Positions 20,545-30,481 of a stretch of DNA of 36,642 nt are shown here, in pieces; within the stretch, counting starts at the first letter, position 1; each line of letters opens with the position of its first letter. The notes under the pieces were generated by a model. That model saw only the letters and a program-made list of their open reading frames with translations. It had not been told where the DNA came from and ran no database searches. The stretch covers positions 437,667 through 474,308 of the forward strand of contig BCKL01000004.1 in NCBI GenBank assembly GCA_001600635.1. Reading direction: 5' to 3'. Position numbers and translations under genes: made by a program. This DNA is from Leucosporidium creatinivorum (Eukaryota; Basidiomycota; Microbotryomycetes; Leucosporidiales; Leucosporidiaceae).

Positions 20545-20943
20545 GTGGTCTTGAATGTTGGAGTGAGCTGGATCCGAGGAGATGGACTAGACGGCTCGAA
20601 TCTCGGCGAGGAGTTCGGCGCCGAGCAGCAGATTTGGGGCGATTGGAGCAGGGCTGGCCGCATAGAGGGGAGGCCCAAGGACACTGTACATGCATTATGC
20701 TACCTTCTTACTCTATCAGAGCGATGGATGCAAAAGCTGGGAACGTGGCGAAGCCCTCGACCGGCGATTCGCTCCCTAGCTGGTCGCTCGCCGTTCGCGC
20801 AACATTGCTCTTCCTACCCAGTCGCCCCATTCGCAACGTCCGCTACCTCTCTAGCTCATTGATGTCTCGAGAAAGGTGGTATGATGTACAACGAAGGAAG
20901 ACCTGCATTACTTCTCTCCAAGCTCCAGCTCCGCTTGCCCAGC
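20545..20943. other. Convergent 3' spacer between mannosyltransferase and BRX1
   Basis: About 400 bp between two facing stop codons. I see no gene; overlapping open frames on both strands are short and unrelated to known families. Confidence 0.55.
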
Positions 20944-22145
20944 TTAAGCGAACACACTCCTCGTCTCGAGCTCGTTCTCGATCTTGCCTCCGTCGATCTC
21001 CTCCTTGCGCACCTTGCGCTCCTCCTGCTGGCCCTTGCGACCCTTGTACTTGGAGGCGCGGGCATCCTTGTACGCGCCGGCGACCGAGGAAGAGGGGACG
21101 AACTCTGCGAGAAGGGGGAGGGGGTTAGTCTGGGCGCGAAAGAGAGAAGAGAAGCGAGAAGCAAGACGCACCCTTGTTCTCGTATAATGTTGCGCCGTTG
21201 AAGGACCCCTCGAAGATCTTGACCGGCTGGAGAACGAAACGAGGTCCAATCTCGTTAAGCGACATCTTGGGGCCATCCTGCTTGGCAGCCTTGCCCTTCG
21301 CGCCGGTGGAGGAAGAGGTAGGAGCCTCGGTGTCGGCGGGAGGGATGTCGAGGATCTGCAGAAGTCGAGGGAAAGGGTCAGCTCGGTGCTCGGTGATGGA
21401 AGGCGGCGGGAGACAGTAGAACGAACCTGGTAGTTGCGGAACCAGATCTTGCCGTCGGCGATGGAGATGTTGAGGACGTGGTCGACGAAGGGCTTTGCGC
21501 GCCTGGCGGTCTTGGGCACAGCGAAGATCTGAGGGAAGGAGCGAACGCCGAAGTGCAAAGCAAAGGGTCAGCTCTGGCTCAAGCTGCCTCGGCTCATCAC
21601 AAACGACAACTCACGTTCATCAGGACCTCCTTGATGACCTTCATGTGAGGAGTCTCGTCGAAAAGCTTGTCAAAGACGACGATGGGCCGCGAGCCCTTGA
21701 GGCAGTTTCCGGTCATCTTGAGCTCGTCCATGGTGTGGGTGTTGAGGACGTGGAAGCGGATGGAGGGGCCGTTGGGAGCCTTTGCGGCCCAGAGGTACAG
21801 GTCGTTGTACTTGCGACGAGCCTCAAAGAACAGAGCGTTGTTGCAGTTGGAAAGGTCGCAAAGTTCGTTGACGAGGGGCAGCTGGTGCTTCGAGTCGAGC
21901 TTGGCGTCTGCAGGTGATTAACAGTAAGCTTTCTGAGCGGTTGGCGAAGCTGCAGAGCTGAGCTCACCCTTCTTGGCGTGAGGAAGAAGGCCGGTCAAGT
22001 CGTTCATCAAGTGTCGCTGGCGCTGGGAGATTCCACGGGAGGAGAGGACGAGCACGCGCTGCTTGTAAGGAGGACGAGCGGTCTCTGTAGCCTCTACATC
22101 TCCGTGCTTGCGCTTGAGATCCTTGGTGAGCGAGGTGGGCGCCAT
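20944..22145 (-). CDS. BRX1: Ribosome biogenesis protein Brx1 (Brix domain)
   Basis: Nucleolar factor needed for assembly of the 60S ribosomal subunit, acting with Ebp2 in early pre-60S particles. Five exons (22145-21968, 21907-21615, 21528-21427, 21355-21172, 21104-20944) close to 305 aa, the usual size. A short basic leader (LTKDLKRKHGD) precedes the Brix domain, which starts at KQRVLVLSSRGISQRQRHLMNDL and contains LLPHAKKDAKLDSK, FFEARRKYNDLYLW, GPSIRFHVLN, LKGSRPIVVFDK and a closing FVDHVLNISIADGKIWFRNYQI. The C-terminal tail is highly charged (YKGRKGQQEERKVRKEE). BRX1 diverges from the DMT carrier gene to its right. Identification is secure. Confidence 0.95.
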
Positions 22146-22579
22146 TTCGTTCGGCGGACTTTGCGTCTCGAGTTTTTTGAGAGCTGGAGGAGGGTATAGT
22201 TGAGGGTGGCTGGATTTGCTGTAAGAAATAGAGCTGAAGCTACTGTAAAGCTTGTAGGCGGCGAGAGAAGCGAAGACGAGGTAAGAGTTGAGAGGCAAGC
22301 CTCGAGAGGGGCGATCCGACTTGCAAGAGGCGACAGCTCCGAGCTCCCAGCTGGGTTGCCTTCTCGCCTCATTTCTGCTGCTTGTTCGGATCGTCTTTTG
22401 TACCACAAGAGTGAGTTCTTTCGCTGGAGCTGCACCCTCGTAGGCTCACACTCTTCGTCCCATCACAGAAACGCGCCTCCATTTGGCTCGACGCGCCATC
22501 TCGCGCTCGTTCTGCACGGCATCGCACTCGGGCCCCCATCGCCGAGGATCAGCAAGCGATTGGAAAGCTACACACCGCT
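22146..22579. promoter_or_regulatory. Divergent promoter region BRX1 / DMT carrier
   Basis: 434 bp between the two start codons. A GTGAGT at 22410 and CATCACAG ending at 22469 on the plus strand look like a spliced 5' leader of the carrier gene, but no coding exon lies upstream. A minus-strand ACTATACC near 22190-22200 is a weak TATA-like element for BRX1. Confidence 0.45.
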
Positions 22580-24045
22580 ATGGTGGAAGCGCGCAGCGCG
22601 TTCGCCCTCTCCATCCGAGAAGCCACCCCAGGCAGCACGCCCGACCCGAGCTGGATGAACGACTGGGGCGAAGATGCGCATCGCGGGCGCATGGCTGCTT
22701 CGCCCACGCTCGACACCCCTTCCAGCTACCCTACCTCTCGCGCCCATTCCATGACGGACCTCGGAGCCGACCTGCGCATCCCGATTTCGAACCGGCGCTG
22801 GTCGGGCGACGCGGCCATGCTACTCTCGCGCTCGAGATCACCTACACCACGATCCACACCGACGGTCTCGCCAACCCCATCACGAGCGCACTCCCCAGCG
22901 CCACCCTCCTCGCCTCTCCTTCGCCTACCGCGACTGGCAGACGGCCTCTCCCTACGCCGAATGAGCAAGGATGCAGCAACACACGCCATCGCTACCGTCA
23001 CTTCGCCTCACACCTACCTACACGCCTTCCGCACCTTCCTCCGCTTCGTCTTCTCCCTCGACCCGTCCCTCCTCGGCTACTTCTCCCTCTCGGTGGCGAC
23101 GATCCTCTCCAACAAGCACCTCCTACGCGGCTACTTCCCTTTCCCTTGGATGCTACTCGGAGTAGTACAGCTTGGCTTTGCGACGATTGGGATTGTGGGA
23201 GCGGCAAAAGTGGGGTCATATCGGGCGACGAGGCTTTCGGGGCAGCATGAGACGATCGTCAAGCTCGTCGCAGTGCTGTTCTCATGCGAGCAACTCGCTT
23301 CCATTCTCAGTCTTAGAATGGTGACGGTACCGGTGAGCTCTTCGCTCCTCGCTAGAAGCCGGTTCTCGCTGACCTCGGCCTTCTGCTCTGCCAGTTCCAC
23401 ATCAGCGTTCGCGCTCTTTCGCCGGTTCTCACCCTCCTCCTCTCCATCCTCTTCTTCGACCAAAAATCATCATTACGGACGACCGCCTCCTTCCTCGTCA
23501 TCCTCCTCGGTGTCGTCCTCACATCCCACTCCATCCCCGATATCCACAGCTACGGCTCCATCCTCACCTTCACCTCCATGATTCTCTCCTCGGCCAAGTC
23601 CCTCGTCACCACCCACCTCCTCCAAGACCGCTACTCCCTCAAACCTCTCGACATTGTCGCTCGCATCAGCCCTCAGTCGATGCTCCACTGCCTCTTCTTC
23701 TCCTGGGCCAACGGAGAGATGGGCGACCTCTACCGCTTCATCATCGGACCCGACTTCACCAAAGGACACCTCGCCTCCATCGCTCTCAACGGATCGCTGG
23801 CATGGAGCCTCGTCCTCATCGGCATCGTATGCGACAAGCGGACAAAGGCGCCAGCGATGGCCATCTCGGGCCACGCCTCACAAGCATTCACCACCATCAT
23901 CGCGACCATAGTCTTCGGCCTCTCCCTCTCCCCTCTCAACTTTCTCGGCGTGGCGTTGACTCTCGGCGGAGGAGCTCTGAGCGCATGGAACGAGGCTTTC
24001 GACAATCCACCGCCGTTACCAGTGGGCAAAATTTTACCCGATTGA
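22580..24045 (+). CDS. DMT-superfamily carrier, triose-phosphate/nucleotide-sugar transporter type
   Basis: Membrane antiporter probably acting in the secretory pathway; substrate unknown. Two exons (22580-23332 and 23395-24045) close to 467 aa. Residues 1 to about 150 are hydrophilic and rich in Ser, Pro, Arg, so likely cytosolic and phosphorylated. About ten membrane segments follow: LLGYFSLSVATILSNKHLL, WMLLGVVQLGFATIGIV, a loop QHETIVKLVAVLF, ISVRALSPVLTLLLSILFF, FLVILLGVVLTSH, a long stretch with SMILSSAKSLVTTHLL, then LAWSLVLIGIV, and TTIIATIVFGLSLSPLNFLGVALTLGGGALSAW. The ILSNKHLL near the first segment and the GVALTLGGGALSAW end are typical of TPT-domain proteins. No transport specificity can be read off. 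The intron has GCTGACC and a CCAG acceptor. Confidence 0.82.
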
Positions 24046-24438
24046 AGCTGTAGTAGTAGTGTATGCATTGGTAGTAATCATAGAGTGCTCTGTTACATCG
24101 CGGTCAGCCTCGGCTCGAGAGGAAGGCAGCCTCGGCGATGAGGTTCAAAGGGCTACGCATGAGCTGAAGTGACTAGCGGGAGGTCTTGACGTCTTCCACA
24201 CGCTATCATTAGGCTCTGTAATGCTGCAGAAGAGCTCTCGAAGGCCAATCTCGCTGCTGCCCGTCGTCGTCGCTTGCATTTCGCCCAAGGCACACCCGGT
24301 TTCCTCTCTTCCTCCGTCCAGCTCTTGCCTCTTCCAGCTCTCTCGTCGCCTCGCAGCTCGCCCAGGTGGTAGTAGTGGCGATTCTGCCTGCTCGTCTTTC
24401 TTTCTCCTAGCTCACACTCGTTCGCCAGCTCGACAAGG
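24046..24438. other. Spacer between DMT carrier and first GH128 gene
   Basis: 393 bp holding the 3' flank of the carrier gene and the promoter of the first glucanase gene. Short CT-rich stretches lie just before the ATG at 24439. I see no gene. Confidence 0.55.
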
Positions 24439-26287
24439 ATGAAGTTCAACGACCCTCCCTCCTCCACACGCGTAGGGATTGCTCTCCTCCTTCTTTCGTC
24501 CTCGACCGTTTTCGCCAGTCCTACGAGGTTCAAAAGGAGCTTCGAAGGCGAGGAGGGGGATCTTGCTTGGGACCAGAGAGATGGAATCGCTGCTAGTGGG
24601 CTTGGGGACGAAGGGATGATGATGAAGGGGTTCGAGAAGAGAGCGGGATTGAGAGCAGCAGGGACGGTGGCTGCTTCTACAACGAGCAAGGCGACGCTGA
24701 GGACGGCTCGTACGCTGCCTGCGAGTAGTACTACGGTCAAGAGTGAGCTTCACGCCTGTCTGAAGGTCGAAGAGCGCCGCTGACCTCGGTCCCGCTCCCG
24801 CTCCGCAGCTTCTTCAACGACCTCGAAGGGTAAGTGACTTGGAAGACGGCTCCCATAGCTAGTATTATACTGATGTTCCTGTGCATAGCCGTCACGACGA
24901 CAGCGAAGACCAGTGAGCAGCTCTCTGGACACGGTATGGTCAGCGCCGAGCTGATCTCCAGTACCCCTTGCTCTAGCCACGACGACGTCGAAGACCACTA
25001 CCACCGCACCCAAGACAACAACAACCACATTGAAGGCTGTAACAACCACAACCAAGACCAGTGCGCCCTGTCATCAGCTTCTTCGTTCCGAGGCGGCGCC
25101 GAAGCTGACCGAGCTTTCACCTTACTTGTAGCCACGACAACCTCGCGTGCGTCGACTACGACCACGAATCCAGTCGCAGCGACGAGTGAGCTTTTCTGGC
25201 TCCAAGCTGTTGGACCGGCTCCTGCTGACCTTCTCGCCTTTAAGCCACCTCGGCCGCCGCCACCAGCTCGGCGGTCAAGCTCACTTCGACCAAGAAGGGA
25301 CTGGGCTACAACACCGCCAGCTACCTCACCGCCTTCAGTAACAATCACACGCTTGCCTGGGGCTACAACTGGAGCCCTTACGAGAATCTCGATGGCCAGC
25401 CTTCGCTAGCCGCCGAGGTCGATTATGTGCCCATGCTGTTCGTCCTCGTCTCGCTTTCATCCTCTCCTTCGTTGCTGACCTTGCGCGTCTGATAATAGAT
25501 GGGGAGGAGATGCCACTGGGTGGGCTGCCGCTGCTCAGGCTGCGATCAATGGCGGAGCCAAGTACCTCCTCGGGTGAGTCGTGCTCGCCTCTGCGTTGCA
25601 CTCTGCCTCGACTTCAATCTCGGAGTCTGATCTTTCCTTTTGCTTCATCGCTGCCTACCGTCCCTATAGCTTCAACGAGCCCGACCTCAACTCGCAATCG
25701 AACCTCAACGCGACCGAAGCGGCTCGGCTTTGGAAGCTTAACATGGAGCCGTTCGCAAGCAAGGCCAAGCTCATCTCCCCCGCCATCACCAACGGAGGAG
25801 CACCAATGGGAGTTCAGTGGATGAGGGACTTCCTTGCTGCTTGCACAGGCTGCCATATCGACGGCATGGTGAGCGCCGATGTCGTTTGCTCGCCTGTTCG
25901 ATATCGCTCACCCCTCTCACAGGCCATGCACATCTACGACGCGGCGTGGAACACGGGCTACTTCACCAACTACCTCTCTTCGACCTACGCCGAGTTCGGG
26001 ATCCCCATCTGGCTCACCGAGTTTGCTGGGTATGGCTCCTCTGACGAGCAAGTGGCGTTCTTCAAATACTACCTACCCTGGCTGGAGGCATCGCCTTACG
26101 TCTTCCGATACGCTGCATTTGGTGAGTACCGCTGCTCGCTCGCAGAAGTCCTCTTGCTCGCTCGCCGAAGTCTTGTCTGGCCGCTGCTGATCTTGTACGA
26201 TTACCTACAGGCGCCTTCTCGGGCACATTTGTCAACTCAAGCGGCACACTTACTCCTCTCGGGCTGGCCTACGCGCAGACGATCTGA
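24439..26287 (+). CDS. Secreted GH128 endo-beta-1,3-glucanase with Thr-rich linker (Asl1-like)
   Basis: Predicted cell-wall or extracellular beta-1,3-glucan hydrolase. Ten exons (24439-24742, 24809-24829, 24889-24912, 24977-25060, 25132-25185, 25245-25437, 25499-25573, 25670-25868, 25923-26121, 26211-26287) close to 409 aa. A signal peptide lies at residues 1-26 (GIALLLLSSSTVFA); a dibasic SPTRFKRS and GFEKRAG suggest propeptide processing. Residues about 75 to 165 form a Ser/Thr/Lys-rich linker, spread over five small exons. The Asl1-like catalytic domain follows from KKGLGYN: LAWGYNWSP, VPMLWGGD, KYLLGFNEPDL (acid/base Glu255) and IWLTEFAGYG (nucleophile Glu351). It ends GTLTPLGLAYAQTI. Both catalytic glutamates are present. 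The neighbour at 26773 is a tandem paralogue with matching intron positions in the catalytic domain. Confidence 0.93.
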
Positions 26288-26772
26288 TGTGGATCAGGAT
26301 CAGGCTCGGCGAAGAGGTTCGCCGATTCAGAGTCTGGTGGCACTGGAGCGACAGATACGACGCTGAGCAGACCAAAGAGGCTATAGAGCTGACATAGATA
26401 TGCTGTTAGATACTTTCACGGTGATTCAGCTCCGACTGAGAGCCTGTAGCACTCTCGAGAAGCGAGCAGAGATGGATGACCTTTGCCGAGCGCCCGACTA
26501 GTTTCTTGATCTCAAACCGCGCTCGCTACTCTTCTGCACCTCGCTATGGTTTCCCACTTCGCAGATCTACTTTGTACATTGGTGTGAACTGCTCCCCCCT
26601 CTTCCTCACGAGTGAGGCTGCTGCCTGCACAGGCCTCGTCCGTCGCCCTTCCGAGCCAAACGAGTAGCTTCGCATCTTGTCTCCCTTCTCGCACCTCCTC
26701 CGAATCCGCCAGACGTCCAGGCGACGTCTCTCAGCTCTACACTCCTTCTCACTCTCCTTCTGCACCATCAAC
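26288..26772. other. Spacer between the two GH128 genes
   Basis: 485 bp: 3' flank of the first glucanase gene and promoter of the second. A CT-rich run ahead of the ATG (about 26730-26770) resembles other leaders in this window. I see no gene and no TATA box near the start. Confidence 0.5.
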
Positions 26773-28374
26773 ATGCGCGCCCCGGTCGCCCTTCTCGCGG
26801 TGCTCTTCACCCTCGTCGCCCTCGTCTCAGCATCGACGCACTCGTCCGCCGGCGCTCATGGTCTCGTCAAGCGGGCTTGCGCTACCAAAACCTGCCTCAC
26901 GAATCAGTACATTGCTCAGGGTAAAACCGTCCTCGATGCTCGGGTGGCTATCCAGCATCTCGTCCGTTCGGAAAGGAAGGTTGCTGCGCAGCTCAAGAGG
27001 GCGTTGAAGGGTGGCAAGAAGTCGGTAAAGAAGGCGAAGGCGTTCAAGTGAGTGCTTTCCATACGTCTGAGTGCCGAAGGATGCAGCTGACCACCCGGCT
27101 TCGGTGCAGGAAACGCCGAGCTGCGCTCGCGAAGAAGCTCAGAGCGGCGAAGAGGAAGCTCGGAGCGGCAAAGAACAAGCTGTCGGCAACCAAGACTGGC
27201 CTCAAGAAGCTCGGATCCGCCCCCTCGTCCCCCGGAGCATCTCCTTCTCACTTCACCTCGTCCAAGCGAGGGCTCTCGTACAATTCCCCCGAGCTAACGA
27301 GGGGCTTTACCGATACGTCCAGCGTCGCCTGGACCTACAACTGGGACCAGAAGCCTCTCGCTGGAGTCTCGACAGCTCCCGAGTTTGTCCCAATGCTGTG
27401 AGCCCCTCGCTTGCCTGGTTTGAGAGCTCGGCGCTGACCTCGCTCGCCTTCGCAGCTGGGGTCCCGATCACGCCTCTACCTGGTCCAAGAATGCCAAAGC
27501 TGCGATCAAGAAGGGCTCGACCCATCTGCTCGGGTGGGTCGTCGCGCTCCCTTGTCAAGGCTCGCTTCGCCGACGCCCGCTCGGCAAGCCTCTTCAGCCC
27601 CACTGACTCTCCGTCTTCAACAGAATGAACGAGCCCGACCTCGAATCTCAATCCAACATGCGGGTCGACGCCGCCATCAAGCTCTGGAAGAAGCAGATGG
27701 TCCCCCTCGCCTCCTCCAAGGTCTCGCTGGTCTCGCCCGCCGTCACCGGAACGCTGGAAGGCATCCAGTGGCTCACGGACTTTGTCAAAGGATGCAAGGA
27801 CTGCAAGATCTCTGCTGTTGCTGTACACTGGTACGATCGCGCCGATGTGAGTTCTCTCGGCTCGGCGGCGCCGGGGTCGAGTGCTGACCGAGCTTCTCTG
27901 CCGTATAGAACGTCGCTTGGTTCAAGCTCTACCTCAGCAAAGTCCGAGCTCTCGGACTTCCGATCTGGATCACCGAGGTAAGCCTGCGCGCTTCCGGTCC
28001 AGTTGAACAGCAACTGACGTCGCCGAGCAGTTCGCTCCCAGCGGTACGATTGCGCAACAGCAAGCGTTCTACAACGAAGCCATCCCGTGGATGGAGAGGG
28101 AGAAGTCCATTGAGCGGTATGCTGCATTTGGTGAGCTCTCTTCCCTGCTCGGTTTCTCTGTACCTCTCTCTTTCTCTCTCGCCGCGTCGTTCGGCGCTGC
28201 GTCGCGGCTGTGCTCTCGTCGTCGAGCCGGTGTCAGCTGCCATCTCTCCAGCTAGTCGCAGCTCCACAGAGTGAAGCTGATGCCTCTCCACATCATACAG
28301 GCGACTACGTCGGCACCTTCGTCGAGGCAGGAGGAGCACTTACGCCGCTCGGCAAGAGCTACGCCTCTGCCTGA
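26773..28374 (+). CDS. Secreted GH128 glucanase with Lys-rich N-terminal region (tandem paralogue)
   Basis: Second Asl1-like glycoside hydrolase. Seven exons (26773-27047, 27110-27397, 27456-27533, 27624-27846, 27909-27977, 28031-28130, 28301-28374) close to 368 aa. A signal peptide spans residues 1 to about 20 (VALLAVLFTLVALVSA), followed by GLVKRACA, a likely Kex2-type site. Residues about 55 to 125 are a strongly basic helical stretch (KRALKGGKKSVKKAKAFK, ALAKKLRAAKRKL) unlike the Thr linker of the neighbour. The catalytic domain runs from KRGLSYN: VAWTYNWD, FVPMLWGPD, HLLGMNEPDL (Glu217), and IWITEFAPSG (Glu311), ending GALTPLGKSYASA. Both catalytic glutamates remain. Introns after PML, LLG and the final AAFG sit at the same places as in the first gene, so the pair arose by tandem duplication and then diverged at the N-terminus. 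Confidence 0.92.
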
Positions 28375-28592
28375 GCTCGCGGGAACCGGCTGAGAGGGCT
28401 GGTCATCCTCAAGTGGGCACACACTTCTTCTATCCCATCCCATCGTCATGCTGGAATTTAGCGCGGGGGTCTCGAGCAGCAGTCGCTAGAAGAAGAGCGG
28501 CGGGAGCCAGTCCGAACGCCTTCGCCGAGCTGCCCCGTCCTCTCCGTCGAGCTTGTATTGATGGCACTGCGCAGGCTTTCATTTCAGATAGT

Positions 28593-29020
28593 TTAATGGA
28601 ACTCGTTGAAGTACTGAATGTCGAGCGAGAGGAGGAGGTCGGCGGCGGCGAGAGCCTGGAAGGGCTTGTTGGCGACGTGGTCGACGAGTCCGTTGGGCAG
28701 GACGTATTCTTCCCAAACGGCGAACTTGTCGGTCTCCCCATCCGCACCCCGCGTGGTCCTGTAGGTGAGGGTGTTCTTCTCCTCCGACGACTCGGCGGCG
28801 GCACGGCAGGCCTTGAGGAGCGCCTCGACCTCATCACCCTTGCCGGGCTTGGCGGTAGCTTGGGCCTGCACATTATTCGGGTCAGCCTCTGCTGTAGCTC
28901 AAGTTACTCCTGATGCTGCTGGCGGGTTCAAGCGACGACTTGGGCGCGGAGAGAATGCTGACGCACCAAGAGGATAATCTTGCCAGAGGTTTGCTTGGGA
29001 AGGGCGAAAGGAGCGGACAT
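28593..29020 (-). CDS. ABM-domain protein (antibiotic biosynthesis monooxygenase fold)
   Basis: Small dimeric alpha/beta-barrel protein; members oxidise quinol-like or other small molecules or serve unknown roles. Two exons (29020-28967 and 28865-28593) close to 108 aa. It starts MSAPFALPKQTSGKIILL and continues AQATAKPGKGDEVEALLKAC, a typical first strand and helix, then EKNTLTYRTTR, KFAVWEEYVLPNGLVDHV and a final ALAAADLLLSLDIQYF. The order strand-helix-strand with FAVWEEY and the following helix fits the ABM family. No catalytic residue can be assigned. It converges on the second GH128 gene with a 218 bp spacer that holds no gene. Confidence 0.85.
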
Positions 29021-30481
29021 GGTCTGATGGGAGTCAAATTATGCGGTACATCAGGCGACGGGAGGGGTAAGAGAGGGCGGAGGGCGGTTCAGTGAGGGGC
29101 AGGTGGGGAACGGTCAGCAAGGTCGCTCGAACCGCTTGGGAAGGGAGGTGCAGGTAGGCGAGCTCACTGTAGTAGCTTTGAGGCTAGGCTGCTGCTGGGA
29201 GACGTGAGCGGTGCAAGACGTCGATGAGGTGAGAAGCGAAGGAGCGCTCGTTCGCCGGCTTTCTTCCCCTCTGACCGTTTCCTGCTTCCTCCGCAACAGC
29301 TCAGCCAGCTTTTGACCAGCTCGATTCGCAGGTAAGCATCTAGCTACTATTGTCTGCTCTCTTGTAGCTTTCCCTGCCCTCAGTCGGCGCTCTGCAACTC
29401 CTCCAATTGCTCACTTCCCCGCTATTCGGCTCTATATAACCAGGAGTAGCACGGCGTCGTGCTGATGGGTACGCATGATCATCTCAAAGTGTCTGAGCCC
29501 GCCACGACATGTCCCGGTGCGTCCCTGCGTTCGGTGTTTCGCCTCGGCGATGAAAGCCGAGGGAGCGTCGCTCGGCTCTCGCTCAAGTTCTGGAGGCAGT
29601 CATACCCAATCTTCGCTGAGGTAGAGCTGTGGAGGAGAGCCTTCCTGGAGTATTGCCATCGACCTTGGCGACGTCGTAACCGCGACCCGCCAATCGACAA
29701 CCAGAGCCGAGGAGTGGAATGAGATGATGCAGAGGGCTTCCTCATTTGAGCTACCGCTGCAATGGTTTATAACACTATACGGAACGTGCTTTTCGCCGTT
29801 GGCAGCTTGGTCATCACATCTTCGCCGGTGCTGACCCTCTCAGCGGTGGTCGACTTCTCGTTCTGTGCGCTAATCGCTCCACTAGGCGCTCTCTCGGGGC
29901 CGCAAGGTCTCAAGTTGCTCCTGAAAAAAATAAGATAGATGGCGACGTGTGCTGTGGTACCCTGCAAATCCCCCCTGCTCATAACTTTTCGCCATCGTCG
30001 TCGCTCGGCGGAGGCCTTCGATGCTGGGAATGAGCGCCTGGGAGTGGAGAGGATGGCGGTCGAGCTTGAGTAGCAACAAACAGATGTCATGAACCGCCTG
30101 CACCAATTGAAGCTCGCCTATATCCCACCACGGCGCTGCCTTTCTCTCTCTGGCGCGAGCTTCGGCGCTGGAGCTCGGCGATTCGAACAAGCTGCAGGTT
30201 GACCCGAGGGCAACCCGAATACGGCTCCGACCGACTACAATGACATGCGCTCGCTTCTGTGACTCGACTGTAACCTTCGACCCGCTATCCTGCTTCAGAG
30301 GGGAGGTCGGCGGCAAGAGGTCCAAACTCGCGGCTGAGAAATCGAGAGCCGGCGCCTGCATCTCTTGAACTTCAACCACTCGTTTCGATTCGATACAACT
30401 CGCGCCAGCAGCAGCAGGGAAAGCAGAACGATCTCCATCCAAAGTAGCAGACCGTCGACACTCAGCTGCCCTACAACACCG
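29021..30481. other. Divergent upstream region of ABM and MFS genes, possible structured transcript
   Basis: 1.46 kb without a convincing coding gene. A TATATAA lies at 29433-29439, and soon after it on the plus strand are two perfect hairpins: AGCACG/CGTGCT (448-463 of the 29 kb block, that is 29448-29463) and CCTCGGC/GCCGAGG (29542-29562). These could belong to a non-coding RNA or a long MFS leader. An open frame at 29882-30442 (-) begins with TTG, has no domain and no splice pattern. Confidence 0.45.

Noticed and set aside
22200-22658. Possible upstream coding extension of the DMT carrier on the plus strand
   Set aside because: The frame differs from that of the carrier, and the GTGAGT...CACAG pattern there fits a leader intron better than a coding exon.
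29882-30442. 186-codon open frame on the minus strand in the ABM/MFS spacer
   Set aside because: It begins with TTG rather than ATG, shows no recognisable family and has no intron signals in a genome where nearly all genes have them.
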